Shown: piece after piece, positions 1 through 11,002 of the stretch
Layout of the letters: each line of letters begins with the position of its first letter
How positions within the stretch are numbered: position 1 is the stretch's first letter
From: Comamonadaceae bacterium
Lineage (GTDB): Bacteria; Pseudomonadota; Gammaproteobacteria; Burkholderiales; Burkholderiaceae_C
NCBI GenBank assembly: GCA_947447975.1
Contig: CANFLU010000012.1
Coordinates: 1-56,934, forward strand
Direction of reading: 5' to 3'
Length of the DNA stretch: 56,934 nucleotides
Program-made: the position numbers and the translations under genes
The notes under the pieces: model-generated
What the model saw: only the letters and a program-made list of their open reading frames with translations
Database searches by the model: none
What the model was told of the DNA's origin: nothing

Positions 1-1572
<1,572 letters not shown>

Positions 1573-1629
1573 CTAACCTTGCGGTGTTGAATGGGGTGGC
1601 CCGTGCACTGGCGGGTTTACACACGGGGC

Positions 1630-2673
1630 TCAGGAAAACAAGCGCCGCGCCAGCGCAGAGCCGGCAGGAAAATCGCGCTGCGCTAGCCGGTCATACAGCT
1701 GTTGCAATTCCTGGCTGATCGATTCGAGCACCTGTACGGGCAGTGCCTGACCGTTGTCGTCGGTAACGATACCGTCCATGCTCTGCGCCATGGCTTGTGC
1801 AGCTTGGCACATGCGCTCAAACGCTTGCTCTGCACGGTCCACCTGCGGAACATCCAAATGAAAAACAATATCAAAAATCGCGGATTGCGCCGGGTCTTCG
1901 GCCAACGCAGCCTGGCTGTCAAAGGTCAGCGCCAACAAAGGTGGCAAGCCATCGACGGGCGCCGGCAGCACCATGCGTCCGGGCAATTGGCCGGGTACGA
2001 AACCATGTTGCGCCGCTACCTGGGTGATATAACCGGGGCTCCAGGCGGCATGGCGGGCACGCAGGTTGAGGCCTAGTTGCGCGTCATGCTGGCTGGCAAA
2101 GTTATCCAACTCCTTGGCATGGGCCACCTCGTCGCGCATTTCACGAAACTCGGGCGTGGCATTCATGGCATCTGCAAAGGCCTGGGTCTTGACCACGAAC
2201 TCGGAATACTCGATATCGTTGAGGGCCCCTGCGCGATTAGCCAGTTGCACTGCGGTTTGAAACGCCATATACCTCGCACCAGCGACCGGGGTCTCCCATT
2301 CCTGCGCGTCTGCGTTAAAACCCTCGATCAAAAACGGTTTGCTGCCCACACGCCAGCTGCCGGGAAAGGCCGCTACCGCGGCATCGCCCGAAACAGCGGG
2401 CACCACAGGGTCTAAATTCACCGCGGCTACTGCATCTATCAGGCTGTCAATCGCCGGGCGGCGGGGTGCTGCCACTGCAAAGTTCAAATTGCTGAACGCC
2501 GCGTCGTCAAATACCGGTTCGGTGAAGCTGGGTTTAGCGTCCTGCTCCGCGGCATCTCCATGGGCATCGGCCTGCCGTGGCGCGTTGGTGCGGGCGGCCC
2601 AAAGGCTCTGCGCCAGCACGCCCAGCAACACCAACACGCCCAACACCAAGAGCCCAATTTGAAAATCGCTCAT
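1630..2673 (-). CDS. zipA: Cell division protein ZipA
   Basis: A membrane-anchored division protein that tethers FtsZ to the inner membrane at midcell. The 347-residue product has one N-terminal membrane segment (about residues 4-26) with almost nothing before it, as in ZipA. A variable linker follows, then a C-terminal FtsZ-binding-like domain over roughly the last 140 residues (PGRMVLPAPVDGLPPLLALT onwards). The start codon overlaps the smc stop by 4 bp (ATGA), which implies translational coupling. ZipA is divergent in sequence, so the call rests on topology, the C-terminal domain and its place between smc and ligA, an order familiar in Burkholderiales. Confidence 0.88.
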   Translation of the reverse strand: MSDFQIGLLVLGVLVLLGVLAQSLWAARTNAPRQADAHGDAAEQDAKPSFTEPVFDDAAFSNLNFAVAAPRRPAIDSLIDAVAAVNLDPVVPAVSGDAAVAAFPGSWRVGSKPFLIEGFNADAQEWETPVAGARYMAFQTAVQLANRAGALNDIEYSEFVVKTQAFADAMNATPEFREMRDEVAHAKELDNFASQHDAQLGLNLRARHAAWSPGYITQVAAQHGFVPGQLPGRMVLPAPVDGLPPLLALTFDSQAALAEDPAQSAIFDIVFHLDVPQVDRAEQAFERMCQAAQAMAQSMDGIVTDDNGQALPVQVLESISQELQQLYDRLAQRDFPAGSALARRLFS

Positions 2674-5600
2674 GCTGCCTCCACCAGCCCCACTGCAGCT
2701 TCCATATCCACTGCCACAATGCGCGAAACGCCTTGCTCCTGCATCGTGACGCCAATGAGCTGCTCGGCCATTTCCATAGCGATTTTGTTGTGGCTAATAA
2801 ACAAAAACTGGGTGCCTGCACTCATACGCTGCACCAAGCGGGTATAGCGCTCGGTGTTGGCATCGTCTAAGGGTGCATCCACCTCGTCAAGCAAACAAAA
2901 CGGTGCCGGGTTGAGCTGGAAAATAGCAAACACCAGCGCAATCGCGGTGAGTGCTTTTTCGCCGCCCGAGAGCAAGTGGATAGTCTGGTTTTTCTTGCCT
3001 GGCGGCTGCGCAATCACTTGCACGCCGGAGTCCAAAATCTCATCGCCCGTGATGACCAGGCGCGCATTGCCCCCGCCAAACAGTACCGGGAACATCTCGC
3101 CAAAATGCCGGTTCACTTCGTTGAAAGTCTCTGCCAACAGTTCGCGGGTTTCGGCGTCGATTTTTCGGATGGCGTCTTCCAGCGTGCTCATGGCCTCGTT
3201 CAAATCCAGGCTTTGGGCATCTAAAAATTCTTTGCGTTCTCGGCTGCTGGTGAGTTCGTCCAAGGCGGCCAGGTTGACCGCGCCCAGGGCGGCAATCTCG
3301 CGGTGCAAACGGTCTATTTCCCCTTGCAGGGCCGAGAGCCGAATGCTTTGGCCTTCCAGGCTTAGGGCCAGGGCGTCCAGGTCCGCTTGCGCTTCAAACA
3401 ATTGGTTTTCGTATTGCTCAAAGCCCAGGCGCGCGGCCTGCTCTTTGAGCTGCAAATCCGTAATGCGCTGGCGCATGGGGTCGAGCTCGCGCTCCAGTTG
3501 GAGGCGGCGCTCCTCTTGGCTGCGCAAGGTCGCAGTCAAATCTTCATAGGCACTGCGCTTGGCACCCAGCGCTTGCTCACGCTCGGCTTTGAGGACCAAT
3601 GCGCTTTGCAAACCGGCTTGGGCTGCTGCGTCCGAGAGCTCTTGCAACTCGGTTTGCCCGCGCGCCACTTCTTCGGCGACTGCTACGGTCTGCGCATCGG
3701 CCGTTTGCAAAGAACGCTCTATTTCCTGCGCGCGCGCCAGCAAGCTGCGCTGGTTGAACATATGCTCTTGTACCTGACGTTCCAGGCTGCGCAGTTGCTC
3801 ACGGCTTTGGTCTAACTGGGCTTGGGCCATAAGTGCGCGTTCTTCTAGCTCCGCGTGTGCCTCCTGGGTTTCGCCCAGCTGTAAATCCAAAGTTTCAAAA
3901 CGCGCTTGCGCTTGCTCGGCACGCGCCGCCAAGTCTTCGAGCATGGCATCCACTTCAGCGGCGTCGGCCTCTATTTCGCTACTGCGCTGACGGGTTTGCT
4001 CCGCTTGTTGGGTAAGCCGTAAAACCTCCACTTGCAAGGCATGGCTTTGGGTCTGACTTTCTTGCGCTTGGCGACGTACATCCACCAGTTGCGCTGCGCA
4101 TTGCGCATAAGCACTTTCAGCCCGGTGCAGCGCACTGCGCGAGGCCTCGGCCATCATGGCCTGGGCACGCACATCTTTTTCCAAATTCTGAATTTCCTGC
4201 GCCCGCGCCAGCAAGCCCGCCTGCTCGGCGTCGGCTGCATAAAAACTCACGCTGTTCGCGCCCACCGCATGGCCCTGCGGAACGAACAAGCTTTCACCCA
4301 CTAGCAACTGCGCGCGCTGTGCGAAAGCCTGGCCCATATCAGCGGCGGCGAAGCAACCGCGCAACCACTCGGAAAGAACGGCAGCAAGACCCGCGTCATG
4401 TACCTGCACCTTGTCAGCCAAGGCTGTCATTGCGCTAGCCGCACCGCCGCGCCCGGCCAGGGGCCGCGTAAAGAAAGACAATTTGACCGGCGGTAGGTCC
4501 TGAATAAAGGCCTGCACCATTTCCAGCTTGGACACCTCCAGCGCCCCCAGGCGGTCGCGCAAGGCGGCCTCCAGCGCGTTTTCCCACCCGGGCTGCACCT
4601 GGATGCGGGTCCACAAGCCTTGCAAATCCAATAAGCCATGCTTGTTCAACCAAGGCTTGAGCTTTTCATCCGTACGCAAGCGCTCTTGCAAAGCCTTCAG
4701 CGCTTCCAGCCGTGCCGACACATCGGCAAAGCGCGCCGCGTCAGTATTGACCTGCTGCTGCTGCGCACGGCGGGCCTCGTCCAATTCGGGCGCGCTGTCC
4801 TGCAGGCTATGCAAACGCTCCAAGGATTCCTCGGCCACCGCACGGGCCTGCTCCCATTGGCCTTGCAAATCCTGCAAGCGGGCTTCGTCGGTCTGTGTCA
4901 GGGCATTGCGGTCAGCGCTGAGGCGCTCGCGACGGGCACTGAGCTGGCGGCTTTGTTCCTGGATACCGCGCTGCTCCGACGCCAACACGCCCAAGGCTTG
5001 TTGCACCTGGGCCACGGCATCGCGCTGGGCCACAGCAGCGGACTGCGCGCTTTGCAGCGCTTCTTCCAGCGCGGGCAAATGCTGGGCCTGCTCCTGCGTC
5101 TGTGCATCGAGCATTTCAGCTTGCTCGGCACCGGTTTCGCGCGAAACCAGCAATTGTTCTTGGTCGATCAAAGCCTGTGCACGGCGCTCCGCCCATTGCG
5201 TGCTTTGGGCTTGCAGCATCAGCAGACGTTGTTCGACGCGCTGGCGGCTTTCCACCACGTAGCGGATTTCGGCCTCCAAGCGGCCCACCTCGGCACTGGC
5301 TTCGTAGAGCAAGCCCTGACTTTGGTTCACTTCGTCAGCCGCTGCGTAATGCGCCTGGCGCACTTGCTCGAGTTCGGCCTCGATATGGCGCACATCGGCC
5401 ATGCGTGATTCCAGGGCATTGACCGCCGCCTGGGCATCGCGCTGCACCTTCACCTGCTCGGCCTGCGCTTCAGCCCGGCGCAAAAACCAGATCTGGTGCT
5501 GCTTGCGGGTGACATCGGTCTGCATGGTCTGGTACTTGTGCGCTACTTCGGCCTGGCGTTCCAGTTTTTCCAGACTGCTATTGAGCTCGCGCAGGATGTC

Positions 5601-6185
5601 TTCCACCCGTGTCAGGTTGGCGCGGGTGTCCGACAGGCGGTTTTCGGTCTCGCGGCGGCGCTCTTTGTATTTGGATACCCCGGCCGCTTCTTCCAAAAAC
5701 AGGCGTAGCTCTTCGGGTTTGGATTCAATAATGCGGCTGATCGTGCCCTGGCCGATGATGGCGTAGGCGCGTGGGCCCAAGCCGGTGCCCAAAAACACGT
5801 CTTGCACGTCCCGGCGACGGACCGCTTGGTTGTTGATGTAATAACTGGAAGTACCGTCGCGCGTCAACACCCGGCGCACGGCAATTTCGGTGAACTGCCC
5901 CCATTGACCACCGGCGCGGTGGTCGGAATTGTCAAACACCAATTCCACGCTGGCCCGGCTGGCCGGTTTGCGCGAGGTCGTGCCATTGAAAATAACATCC
6001 TGCATGGACTCACCGCGCAATTCACTGGCGCGGCTCTCGCCCAATACCCAGCGCACCGCGTCCATGATGTTGGACTTTCCGCAACCATTGGGGCCCACGA
6101 CCCCGACCAATTGGCCTGGCAGCAGAAAATTAGTGGGCTCGACAAAAGACTTGAAACCCGACAGCTTGATGGAATTGAGGCGCAC
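2670..6185 (-). CDS. smc: Chromosome segregation ATPase SMC
   Basis: An SMC-family condensin subunit that organises and segregates the chromosome. It has 1171 residues, the normal length. The N-terminal head carries Walker A GPNGCGKSN. Long coiled coils rich in Gln, Glu, Ala and Arg flank a hinge at about residues 510-660. The C-terminal head has the signature LLSGGEKALTAIAL and Walker B FCLLDEVDAPLDD. The gene is intact with no frameshift. It leads a minus-strand smc-zipA-ligA run, and a 137-bp spacer separates it from the upstream HPt gene. No scpA or scpB is present here. Confidence 0.97.
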   Translation of the reverse strand: MRLNSIKLSGFKSFVEPTNFLLPGQLVGVVGPNGCGKSNIMDAVRWVLGESRASELRGESMQDVIFNGTTSRKPASRASVELVFDNSDHRAGGQWGQFTEIAVRRVLTRDGTSSYYINNQAVRRRDVQDVFLGTGLGPRAYAIIGQGTISRIIESKPEELRLFLEEAAGVSKYKERRRETENRLSDTRANLTRVEDILRELNSSLEKLERQAEVAHKYQTMQTDVTRKQHQIWFLRRAEAQAEQVKVQRDAQAAVNALESRMADVRHIEAELEQVRQAHYAAADEVNQSQGLLYEASAEVGRLEAEIRYVVESRQRVEQRLLMLQAQSTQWAERRAQALIDQEQLLVSRETGAEQAEMLDAQTQEQAQHLPALEEALQSAQSAAVAQRDAVAQVQQALGVLASEQRGIQEQSRQLSARRERLSADRNALTQTDEARLQDLQGQWEQARAVAEESLERLHSLQDSAPELDEARRAQQQQVNTDAARFADVSARLEALKALQERLRTDEKLKPWLNKHGLLDLQGLWTRIQVQPGWENALEAALRDRLGALEVSKLEMVQAFIQDLPPVKLSFFTRPLAGRGGAASAMTALADKVQVHDAGLAAVLSEWLRGCFAAADMGQAFAQRAQLLVGESLFVPQGHAVGANSVSFYAADAEQAGLLARAQEIQNLEKDVRAQAMMAEASRSALHRAESAYAQCAAQLVDVRRQAQESQTQSHALQVEVLRLTQQAEQTRQRSSEIEADAAEVDAMLEDLAARAEQAQARFETLDLQLGETQEAHAELEERALMAQAQLDQSREQLRSLERQVQEHMFNQRSLLARAQEIERSLQTADAQTVAVAEEVARGQTELQELSDAAAQAGLQSALVLKAEREQALGAKRSAYEDLTATLRSQEERRLQLERELDPMRQRITDLQLKEQAARLGFEQYENQLFEAQADLDALALSLEGQSIRLSALQGEIDRLHREIAALGAVNLAALDELTSSRERKEFLDAQSLDLNEAMSTLEDAIRKIDAETRELLAETFNEVNRHFGEMFPVLFGGGNARLVITGDEILDSGVQVIAQPPGKKNQTIHLLSGGEKALTAIALVFAIFQLNPAPFCLLDEVDAPLDDANTERYTRLVQRMSAGTQFLFISHNKIAMEMAEQLIGVTMQEQGVSRIVAVDMEAAVGLVEAA

Positions 6186-6322
6186 AGGGACTGCTAGAAA
6201 CGGCTAAGTGATTGATTTAATTGGCGTGAGCCGACCGCAACGATACGGCCCGAGGTCGCCATGATACCGCGCGCCACCTCGTCTTTACCGCCTGCCAACG
6301 CAGGCCGGCGCCTCCACGTGCG

Positions 6323-6697
6323 CTAGCGGTCTGCTTGGCTGAGAAAACGGTTGGACTCCTGTACCAACTGGCGCAAGGGGTGCAACAAGCGCTGCACCTG
6401 CGCACGTAACGCTGGACTGTCCTCGCTACGGCTGCGCTTTTCGACGTCGGCCAGTTGGATGGCAAATTCGCTATGGCAAAAAACCGGAATAAAGCCTTTG
6501 AGCGAATGCAAAGTACGCGCCACTGCCGGCATATCACCCTGCGCTACCAAACCTTCGATATCGACAATGTCTTGACTTAGGCTTAGCACCAGCGGCTGGA
6601 GTAACTCGTTGACGGCTTGTACATCACCCAAAAAATCAATGGCGCCGGCCAAGTTCAACACCTGGTAAGGCGACGGATCGCTCGCGTTTTCGCTCAT
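6323..6697 (-). CDS. HPt-domain protein (histidine phosphotransfer)
   Basis: A 124-residue protein that is essentially one HPt four-helix domain. The motif TLHSLKGF places the phospho-accepting histidine at His64, with the Lys-Gly that follows it in HPt domains. Such proteins relay phosphate between hybrid histidine kinases and response regulators in the cytoplasm. No kinase or receiver gene is nearby, so the partner is unknown. The gene lies upstream of smc in the same direction with a 137-bp gap, so it may be its own unit. A longer minus-strand frame at 6217-6537 is an overlapping shadow. Confidence 0.75.
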   Translation of the reverse strand: MSENASDPSPYQVLNLAGAIDFLGDVQAVNELLQPLVLSLSQDIVDIEGLVAQGDMPAVARTLHSLKGFIPVFCHSEFAIQLADVEKRSRSEDSPALRAQVQRLLHPLRQLVQESNRFLSQADR

Positions 6698-6787
6698 TTA
6701 AAAACTCCCGCTCCCAATTGCCCGCATACTGTATCGCTGACGTCCAGCACCCGGTGCAAACACGTTGTTGAACGATAATACACCGCT

Positions 6788-8002
6788 ATGAATCTGCATT
6801 TGCCGCTCCTAAAGGCCTACCCGTTTGAACGCTTGCGGCAACTATTTAGTGGCATCACGCCTGCTGCGCAATGGAGCCCCATCAGCTTAGGCATCGGTGA
6901 ACCCCGCCACGCGACCCCCGATCTCATAAAGCAAGCCTATTGCAGAGCCATCGAAGGCACGGGCTTGGCCGCTTACCCGGCCACGACCGGCGAGTTCGCA
7001 TTGCGCGAGGCTATTGCCCAATGGCTGCAAAATCGCTATCAGCTTGCCGTGCGCGCCAACGACCAAATCCTCCCGGTCAACGGTTCGCGCGAGGCCCTGT
7101 TTGCATTTGCCCAAACCGTCATCGCCAGCACACCCGGCCAGCCCAAACCCCTGGTGCTCTGCCCCAACCCTTTCTATCAAATTTATGAAGGCGCGGCTTT
7201 ACTGGCCGGTGGTGAACCCTATTACGTGGCATCGGTTCCCGAACGCAATTTCGCCCAAGACTGGGCCTCCGTGCCCGACGAGGTCTGGGCACGCACGCAG
7301 TTATTGTTTGTTTGCAGCCCCGGTAACCCAGCCGGTGCTGTGATGCCATTACAGGAATGGAAAACCTTGTTTGAACTGAGCGATCGCTACGGCTTTGTGA
7401 TCGCCTCGGACGAGTGCTACAGCGAAATTTATTTCCGCGACACAGCGCCGCTAGGCGGCCTGGAGGCGGCAGTGCAGTTGGGCCGCGCAGACTTCAAAAA
7501 TCTTGTGGCCTTCACCAGCCTGTCTAAGCGCAGCAATGTGCCGGGCATGCGCAGCGGTTTTTGCGCGGGGGACGCGGTACTCATGGCGCAGTTTTTGCGC
7601 TACCGCACTTACCACGGCAGTGCCATGAGCCCAGTGGTGCAAAGCGCCAGCATCGCTGCCTGGCAAGATGAAAAGCATGTGACAGAAAACCGTGCGCTGT
7701 ACCGCGAAAAATTCCATGCCGTTACGCCATTGCTTGCCCAAGTGCTGGACGTGCGTTTGCCCGACGCGGGCTTTTACCTCTGGGCCAAAGTGCGCGGCAG
7801 CGACGAGGACTTCGCCCGCGCGCTGTACGCTGCCTACAATGTCACCGTTTTGCCCGGAAGCTACCTGGCGCGTAGCGCGCAAGGTCACAACCCTGGCGCC
7901 GGTTATGTGCGCATGGCGCTCGTGGCGCCAACGGCCGACTGTTTAGAAGCGGCGCACCGTATTGTGGCCTTTGTGCGCGGCTCCCAAGTACCCCCCAGCT
8001 GA
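6788..8002 (+). CDS. dapC: N-succinyldiaminopimelate aminotransferase DapC
   Basis: A class I/II PLP aminotransferase that makes N-succinyl-LL-2,6-diaminopimelate in the succinylase branch of lysine/meso-DAP synthesis. The 404-residue product shows the fold-type I landmarks SPGNPAG (substrate and PLP contacts, about 177-183), SDECYSEIY (about 207-215, Asp to pyridine N and Tyr to O3') and SLSKRSN with PLP lysine Lys247. Sequence alone would allow a generic aminotransferase, but dapD and dapE follow directly and fix the role. A GATAAT hexamer at 6774-6779, just before the ATG, hints at a very short leader, but I see no good -35 box. Confidence 0.92.
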   Translation: MNLHLPLLKAYPFERLRQLFSGITPAAQWSPISLGIGEPRHATPDLIKQAYCRAIEGTGLAAYPATTGEFALREAIAQWLQNRYQLAVRANDQILPVNGSREALFAFAQTVIASTPGQPKPLVLCPNPFYQIYEGAALLAGGEPYYVASVPERNFAQDWASVPDEVWARTQLLFVCSPGNPAGAVMPLQEWKTLFELSDRYGFVIASDECYSEIYFRDTAPLGGLEAAVQLGRADFKNLVAFTSLSKRSNVPGMRSGFCAGDAVLMAQFLRYRTYHGSAMSPVVQSASIAAWQDEKHVTENRALYREKFHAVTPLLAQVLDVRLPDAGFYLWAKVRGSDEDFARALYAAYNVTVLPGSYLARSAQGHNPGAGYVRMALVAPTADCLEAAHRIVAFVRGSQVPPS

Positions 8003-8031
8003 TCACCTCTGTTTTGAACCGAAAGCCATTT

Positions 8032-8856
8032 ATGACACAACAACTCCAAACCATTCTGGACGCTGCATGGGAAGACCGTGCCAATATTTCCTCCACGTCG
8101 GCATCGCAAGAAGTACGTGATGCGGTGGAACACGTGATCAGCCAACTCAACAACGGCAGCCTGCGTGTCGCGACGCGCCAGAGCGTGGGCCAGTGGACCA
8201 CGCACCAGTGGATTAAAAAAGCCGTGCTACTGAGCTTTCGCCTGAAAGACAACAGCGTCATCAAGGCGGGCGAGCTGGGCTTTTATGACAAAGTTCAAAC
8301 CAAGTTTTCACATATGGACGAAGCCGGCATGAAGGCCGCTGGGGTTCGCGTGGTGCCACCCGCCGTCGCGCGCCGTGGCAGCTTCATCGGCAAAGGCGCG
8401 ATCCTGATGCCCTCCTATGTGAATATTGGCGCCTACGTGGATGAAGGCACTATGGTCGATACCTGGGCTACCGTGGGCTCCTGTGCTCAGATCGGGAAAA
8501 ACGTGCACCTGAGCGGCGGCGTGGGCATAGGCGGCGTATTGGAGCCCATGCAAGCGGGCCCTACCATCATTGAAGACAATTGCTTTATCGGCGCGCGCTC
8601 GGAAGTAGTTGAGGGCGTGATCGTCGAAGAAAATTCGGTCATTTCTATGGGCGTGTACATCGGCCAAAGCACCAAAATTTACGACCGCGCCACGGGCGAA
8701 GTGAGCTATGGCCGCATCCCTTCCGGCTCGGTGGTGGTTTCGGGCAATCTGCCCAGCGCCGACGTCAAATACAGCTTGTACTGCGCGGTGATTGTTAAGC
8801 GCGTCGATGCGCAAACCCGCGCCAAGACTTCGCTCAATGAATTGCTGCGTGACTAA
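8032..8856 (+). CDS. dapD: Tetrahydrodipicolinate N-succinyltransferase DapD
   Basis: Transfers succinyl from succinyl-CoA to tetrahydrodipicolinate, the step before DapC. It has 274 residues with the left-handed beta-helix hexapeptide pattern through the middle (for example [20 protein letters not shown] and [16 protein letters not shown]). I prefer the ATG at 8032 ([15 protein letters not shown]) over an in-frame TTG 18 bp upstream, because it matches the usual DapD N-terminus. It lies 29 bp after dapC and is very likely co-transcribed. Confidence 0.96.
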   Translation: MTQQLQTILDAAWEDRANISSTSASQEVRDAVEHVISQLNNGSLRVATRQSVGQWTTHQWIKKAVLLSFRLKDNSVIKAGELGFYDKVQTKFSHMDEAGMKAAGVRVVPPAVARRGSFIGKGAILMPSYVNIGAYVDEGTMVDTWATVGSCAQIGKNVHLSGGVGIGGVLEPMQAGPTIIEDNCFIGARSEVVEGVIVEENSVISMGVYIGQSTKIYDRATGEVSYGRIPSGSVVVSGNLPSADVKYSLYCAVIVKRVDAQTRAKTSLNELLRD

Positions 8857-8927
8857 GCACCGTGGCCGGTGCGCATGCGCTTAGCGCCACCTCGCCCCGC
8901 CTCCAACAGCCCTCACACCACACCTTG

Positions 8928-10112
8928 ATGCCTTCAGGCGACACCCACGCGACCTTGCGGCTGACCGAGCAATTGCTCAGCATGCCCTCGCCCACGCCCG
9001 ACGACGGTGGATGCCAGGCGTTGATGGCAGCGCGCCTGGCACCGCTGGGCTTTGTGTGCGAAACCATTGAGAGCGGGCCGGCTGATTTTCGCGTCACCAA
9101 TTTATGGGCCAAACGTGCGGCCCAACATCCCCAGGCCAAGGCACCCAAGACGTTGGTCTTTGCCGGCCACACCGACGTCGTGCCCACCGGGCCGCTCGCC
9201 CAGTGGGACAGCCCGCCCTTTAGCCCCAGCCACCGCGACGGCAAGCTCTATGGCCGTGGTGCCAGCGATATGAAAACATCGCTGGCCGCGTTTGTGGTCG
9301 CCATAGAAGAATTTGTCGTACAGCAACCCGACGCTGCCTTGAACCTTGCCCTGCTGATTACCAGCGACGAAGAAGGGCCGGCGGTCGATGGCACCGTGGT
9401 CGTCTGCGAACTGCTCAAAGCGCGCGGTGAGGTGCTGGACTATTGCATTGTGGGTGAACCCACCTCGGTAGAGCGCACCGGCGATATGATCAAAAACGGC
9501 CGACGCGGCACCATGAGTGGCAAGCTCACGGTGCATGGCGTACAAGGCCATATCGCGTATCCGCAACTGGCGGATAACCCCATCCACCGGCTGGCACCTG
9601 CGCTAGCCGAACTGGTTGCGGTGCGCTGGGACGAAGGCAATGCGTTTTTCCAGCCCACGAGCTGGCAGGTGAGCAATATCCATGGAGGCACCGGCGCCAG
9701 CAATGTGATTCCCGGCCAGGTGGTTGTGGATTTCAATTTCCGCTTTTGCACCGAGTCCAGCCCTGAGTCCTTGCAGCAGCGACTGTGCGCAGTGCTCAAC
9801 CGCCACAATGTGCAATACGATATTGCCTGGACCATTGGCGGACTTCCCTTCCTAACCACACCTGGTGTTCTGGTGGATGCGGTGACTCGGGCCATTCACG
9901 ACGAAACCGGCATCAGCACCCAGCTATCCACCACTGGCGGCACCAGCGACGGCCGCTTTATTGCGCAAATATGCCCCCAAGTCATCGAGCTGGGCCCTCC
10001 GAACGCCACCATCCACAAAATCAATGAGCATGTGGCGTTGGCCGACATCGAGCCGCTGAAAAACATCTACCGACGGGTACTGGAGCGCCTGCATGCGCTA
10101 GCGCTGGCATGA
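8928..10112 (+). CDS. dapE: Succinyl-diaminopimelate desuccinylase DapE
   Basis: An M20-family di-zinc hydrolase that removes succinate to give LL-diaminopimelate. The 394-residue product carries the metal and catalytic landmarks GHTDVVPTG (His ligand), [14 protein letters not shown] (bridging Asp), TSDEEGPA (general-base Glu and Glu ligand) and a late GGTSDGRFI. The frame is open upstream to a GTG at 8862, but the ATG at 8928 ([17 protein letters not shown]) begins where family members normally begin. The stop overlaps the prmB start by 4 bp (ATGA). Confidence 0.94.
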   Translation: MPSGDTHATLRLTEQLLSMPSPTPDDGGCQALMAARLAPLGFVCETIESGPADFRVTNLWAKRAAQHPQAKAPKTLVFAGHTDVVPTGPLAQWDSPPFSPSHRDGKLYGRGASDMKTSLAAFVVAIEEFVVQQPDAALNLALLITSDEEGPAVDGTVVVCELLKARGEVLDYCIVGEPTSVERTGDMIKNGRRGTMSGKLTVHGVQGHIAYPQLADNPIHRLAPALAELVAVRWDEGNAFFQPTSWQVSNIHGGTGASNVIPGQVVVDFNFRFCTESSPESLQQRLCAVLNRHNVQYDIAWTIGGLPFLTTPGVLVDAVTRAIHDETGISTQLSTTGGTSDGRFIAQICPQVIELGPPNATIHKINEHVALADIEPLKNIYRRVLERLHALALA

Positions 10113-11002
10113 AGCTGCGCGAACTGGTCGAACAATCCGCCCGCCAACTTCAAGCCGCCCAGGTCGCCTTCGGCCACGGTACCGACAACGCGCTGGATGA
10201 AGCCGCCTGGCTGGTTTTGTGGCAATTGGGATTGCCTCTGGACACACCGCTGGACGGCCCCGAAACACCGGCTGCCCTGACCGATGCACAGCAAAGCGCC
10301 TGTGCGGACCTGATCGCAAAGCGCATCCGTACCCGTAAACCTGCCGCCTACCTGACGCGCCAGGCCTGGCTGCAGGGATTTGCGTTTTATGTGGATGAGC
10401 GCGTGATCGTGCCGCGCTCGCTGATTGCGGAATTGCTGGTCGATGGCGGCATCGACTATTTTTTGCACGAAGGCACCCGCCAGGTGCTGGACCTGTGTAC
10501 CGGCAACGGCAGCCTGGCCATCATTGCCGCCCATGTCTATCCGGATACGCGGGTCTGCGCCAGCGATCTGTCACAAGATGCGCTGGACGTGGCGGCCCTC
10601 AACGTGGCAGACCATGGACTGCAAGCGCGCATCACGCTAGTGCAATCGGACGGTTTGCAGGCACCCGCTGTGCAAAGCCCAGGCGGGTTTGACTTGATGC
10701 TTTGCAATCCGCCCTATGTCAATGCCCATAGCATGGCCCGTCTACCGCCCGAATTCCAAGCGGAGCCGGCGCTGGCGCTGGACGGCAATGCCGATGGCGG
10801 GCGCGATGGCATGGATTTTGTGCGCCGCCTGCTGCGCGATGCGCCGCAACATCTCCATCCCCAAGGCGTACTCGTGCTGGAAATCGGCCACGAGCGCGCT
10901 TTTTTTGAAGCCGCCTTTCCCGCATTAGCCGCGGTGTGGCTGCCCACCAGTGCGGGCGAAGACCAGGTCTTGCTGCTCACCCGCGAAGCACTCGTTTCAT
11001 GA
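10109..11002 (+). CDS. prmB: Ribosomal protein L3 N5-glutamine methyltransferase PrmB
   Basis: An S-adenosylmethionine-dependent methyltransferase predicted to methylate the glutamine of ribosomal protein L3. It has 297 residues: an N-terminal helical domain, then the SAM loop [13 protein letters not shown] (about residues 125-137) and the catalytic NPPY in [10 protein letters not shown]. Its paralogue PrmC (release-factor methylase) shares these motifs; the call as PrmB rests on length, the YVN after NPPY, and position after dapE, where PrmB is common in betaproteobacteria. It overlaps dapE at its start and the ABC-F gene at its stop. Confidence 0.87.
   Translation: MKLRELVEQSARQLQAAQVAFGHGTDNALDEAAWLVLWQLGLPLDTPLDGPETPAALTDAQQSACADLIAKRIRTRKPAAYLTRQAWLQGFAFYVDERVIVPRSLIAELLVDGGIDYFLHEGTRQVLDLCTGNGSLAIIAAHVYPDTRVCASDLSQDALDVAALNVADHGLQARITLVQSDGLQAPAVQSPGGFDLMLCNPPYVNAHSMARLPPEFQAEPALALDGNADGGRDGMDFVRRLLRDAPQHLHPQGVLVLEIGHERAFFEAAFPALAAVWLPTSAGEDQVLLLTREALVS

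Noticed and set aside
4528..5262. 244-codon plus-strand frame opposite smc, with others in 2854-5766
   Set aside because: Antisense of the smc coiled coil; Ser/Arg/Ala/Cys-rich composition is what the complementary strand gives. smc itself is certain.
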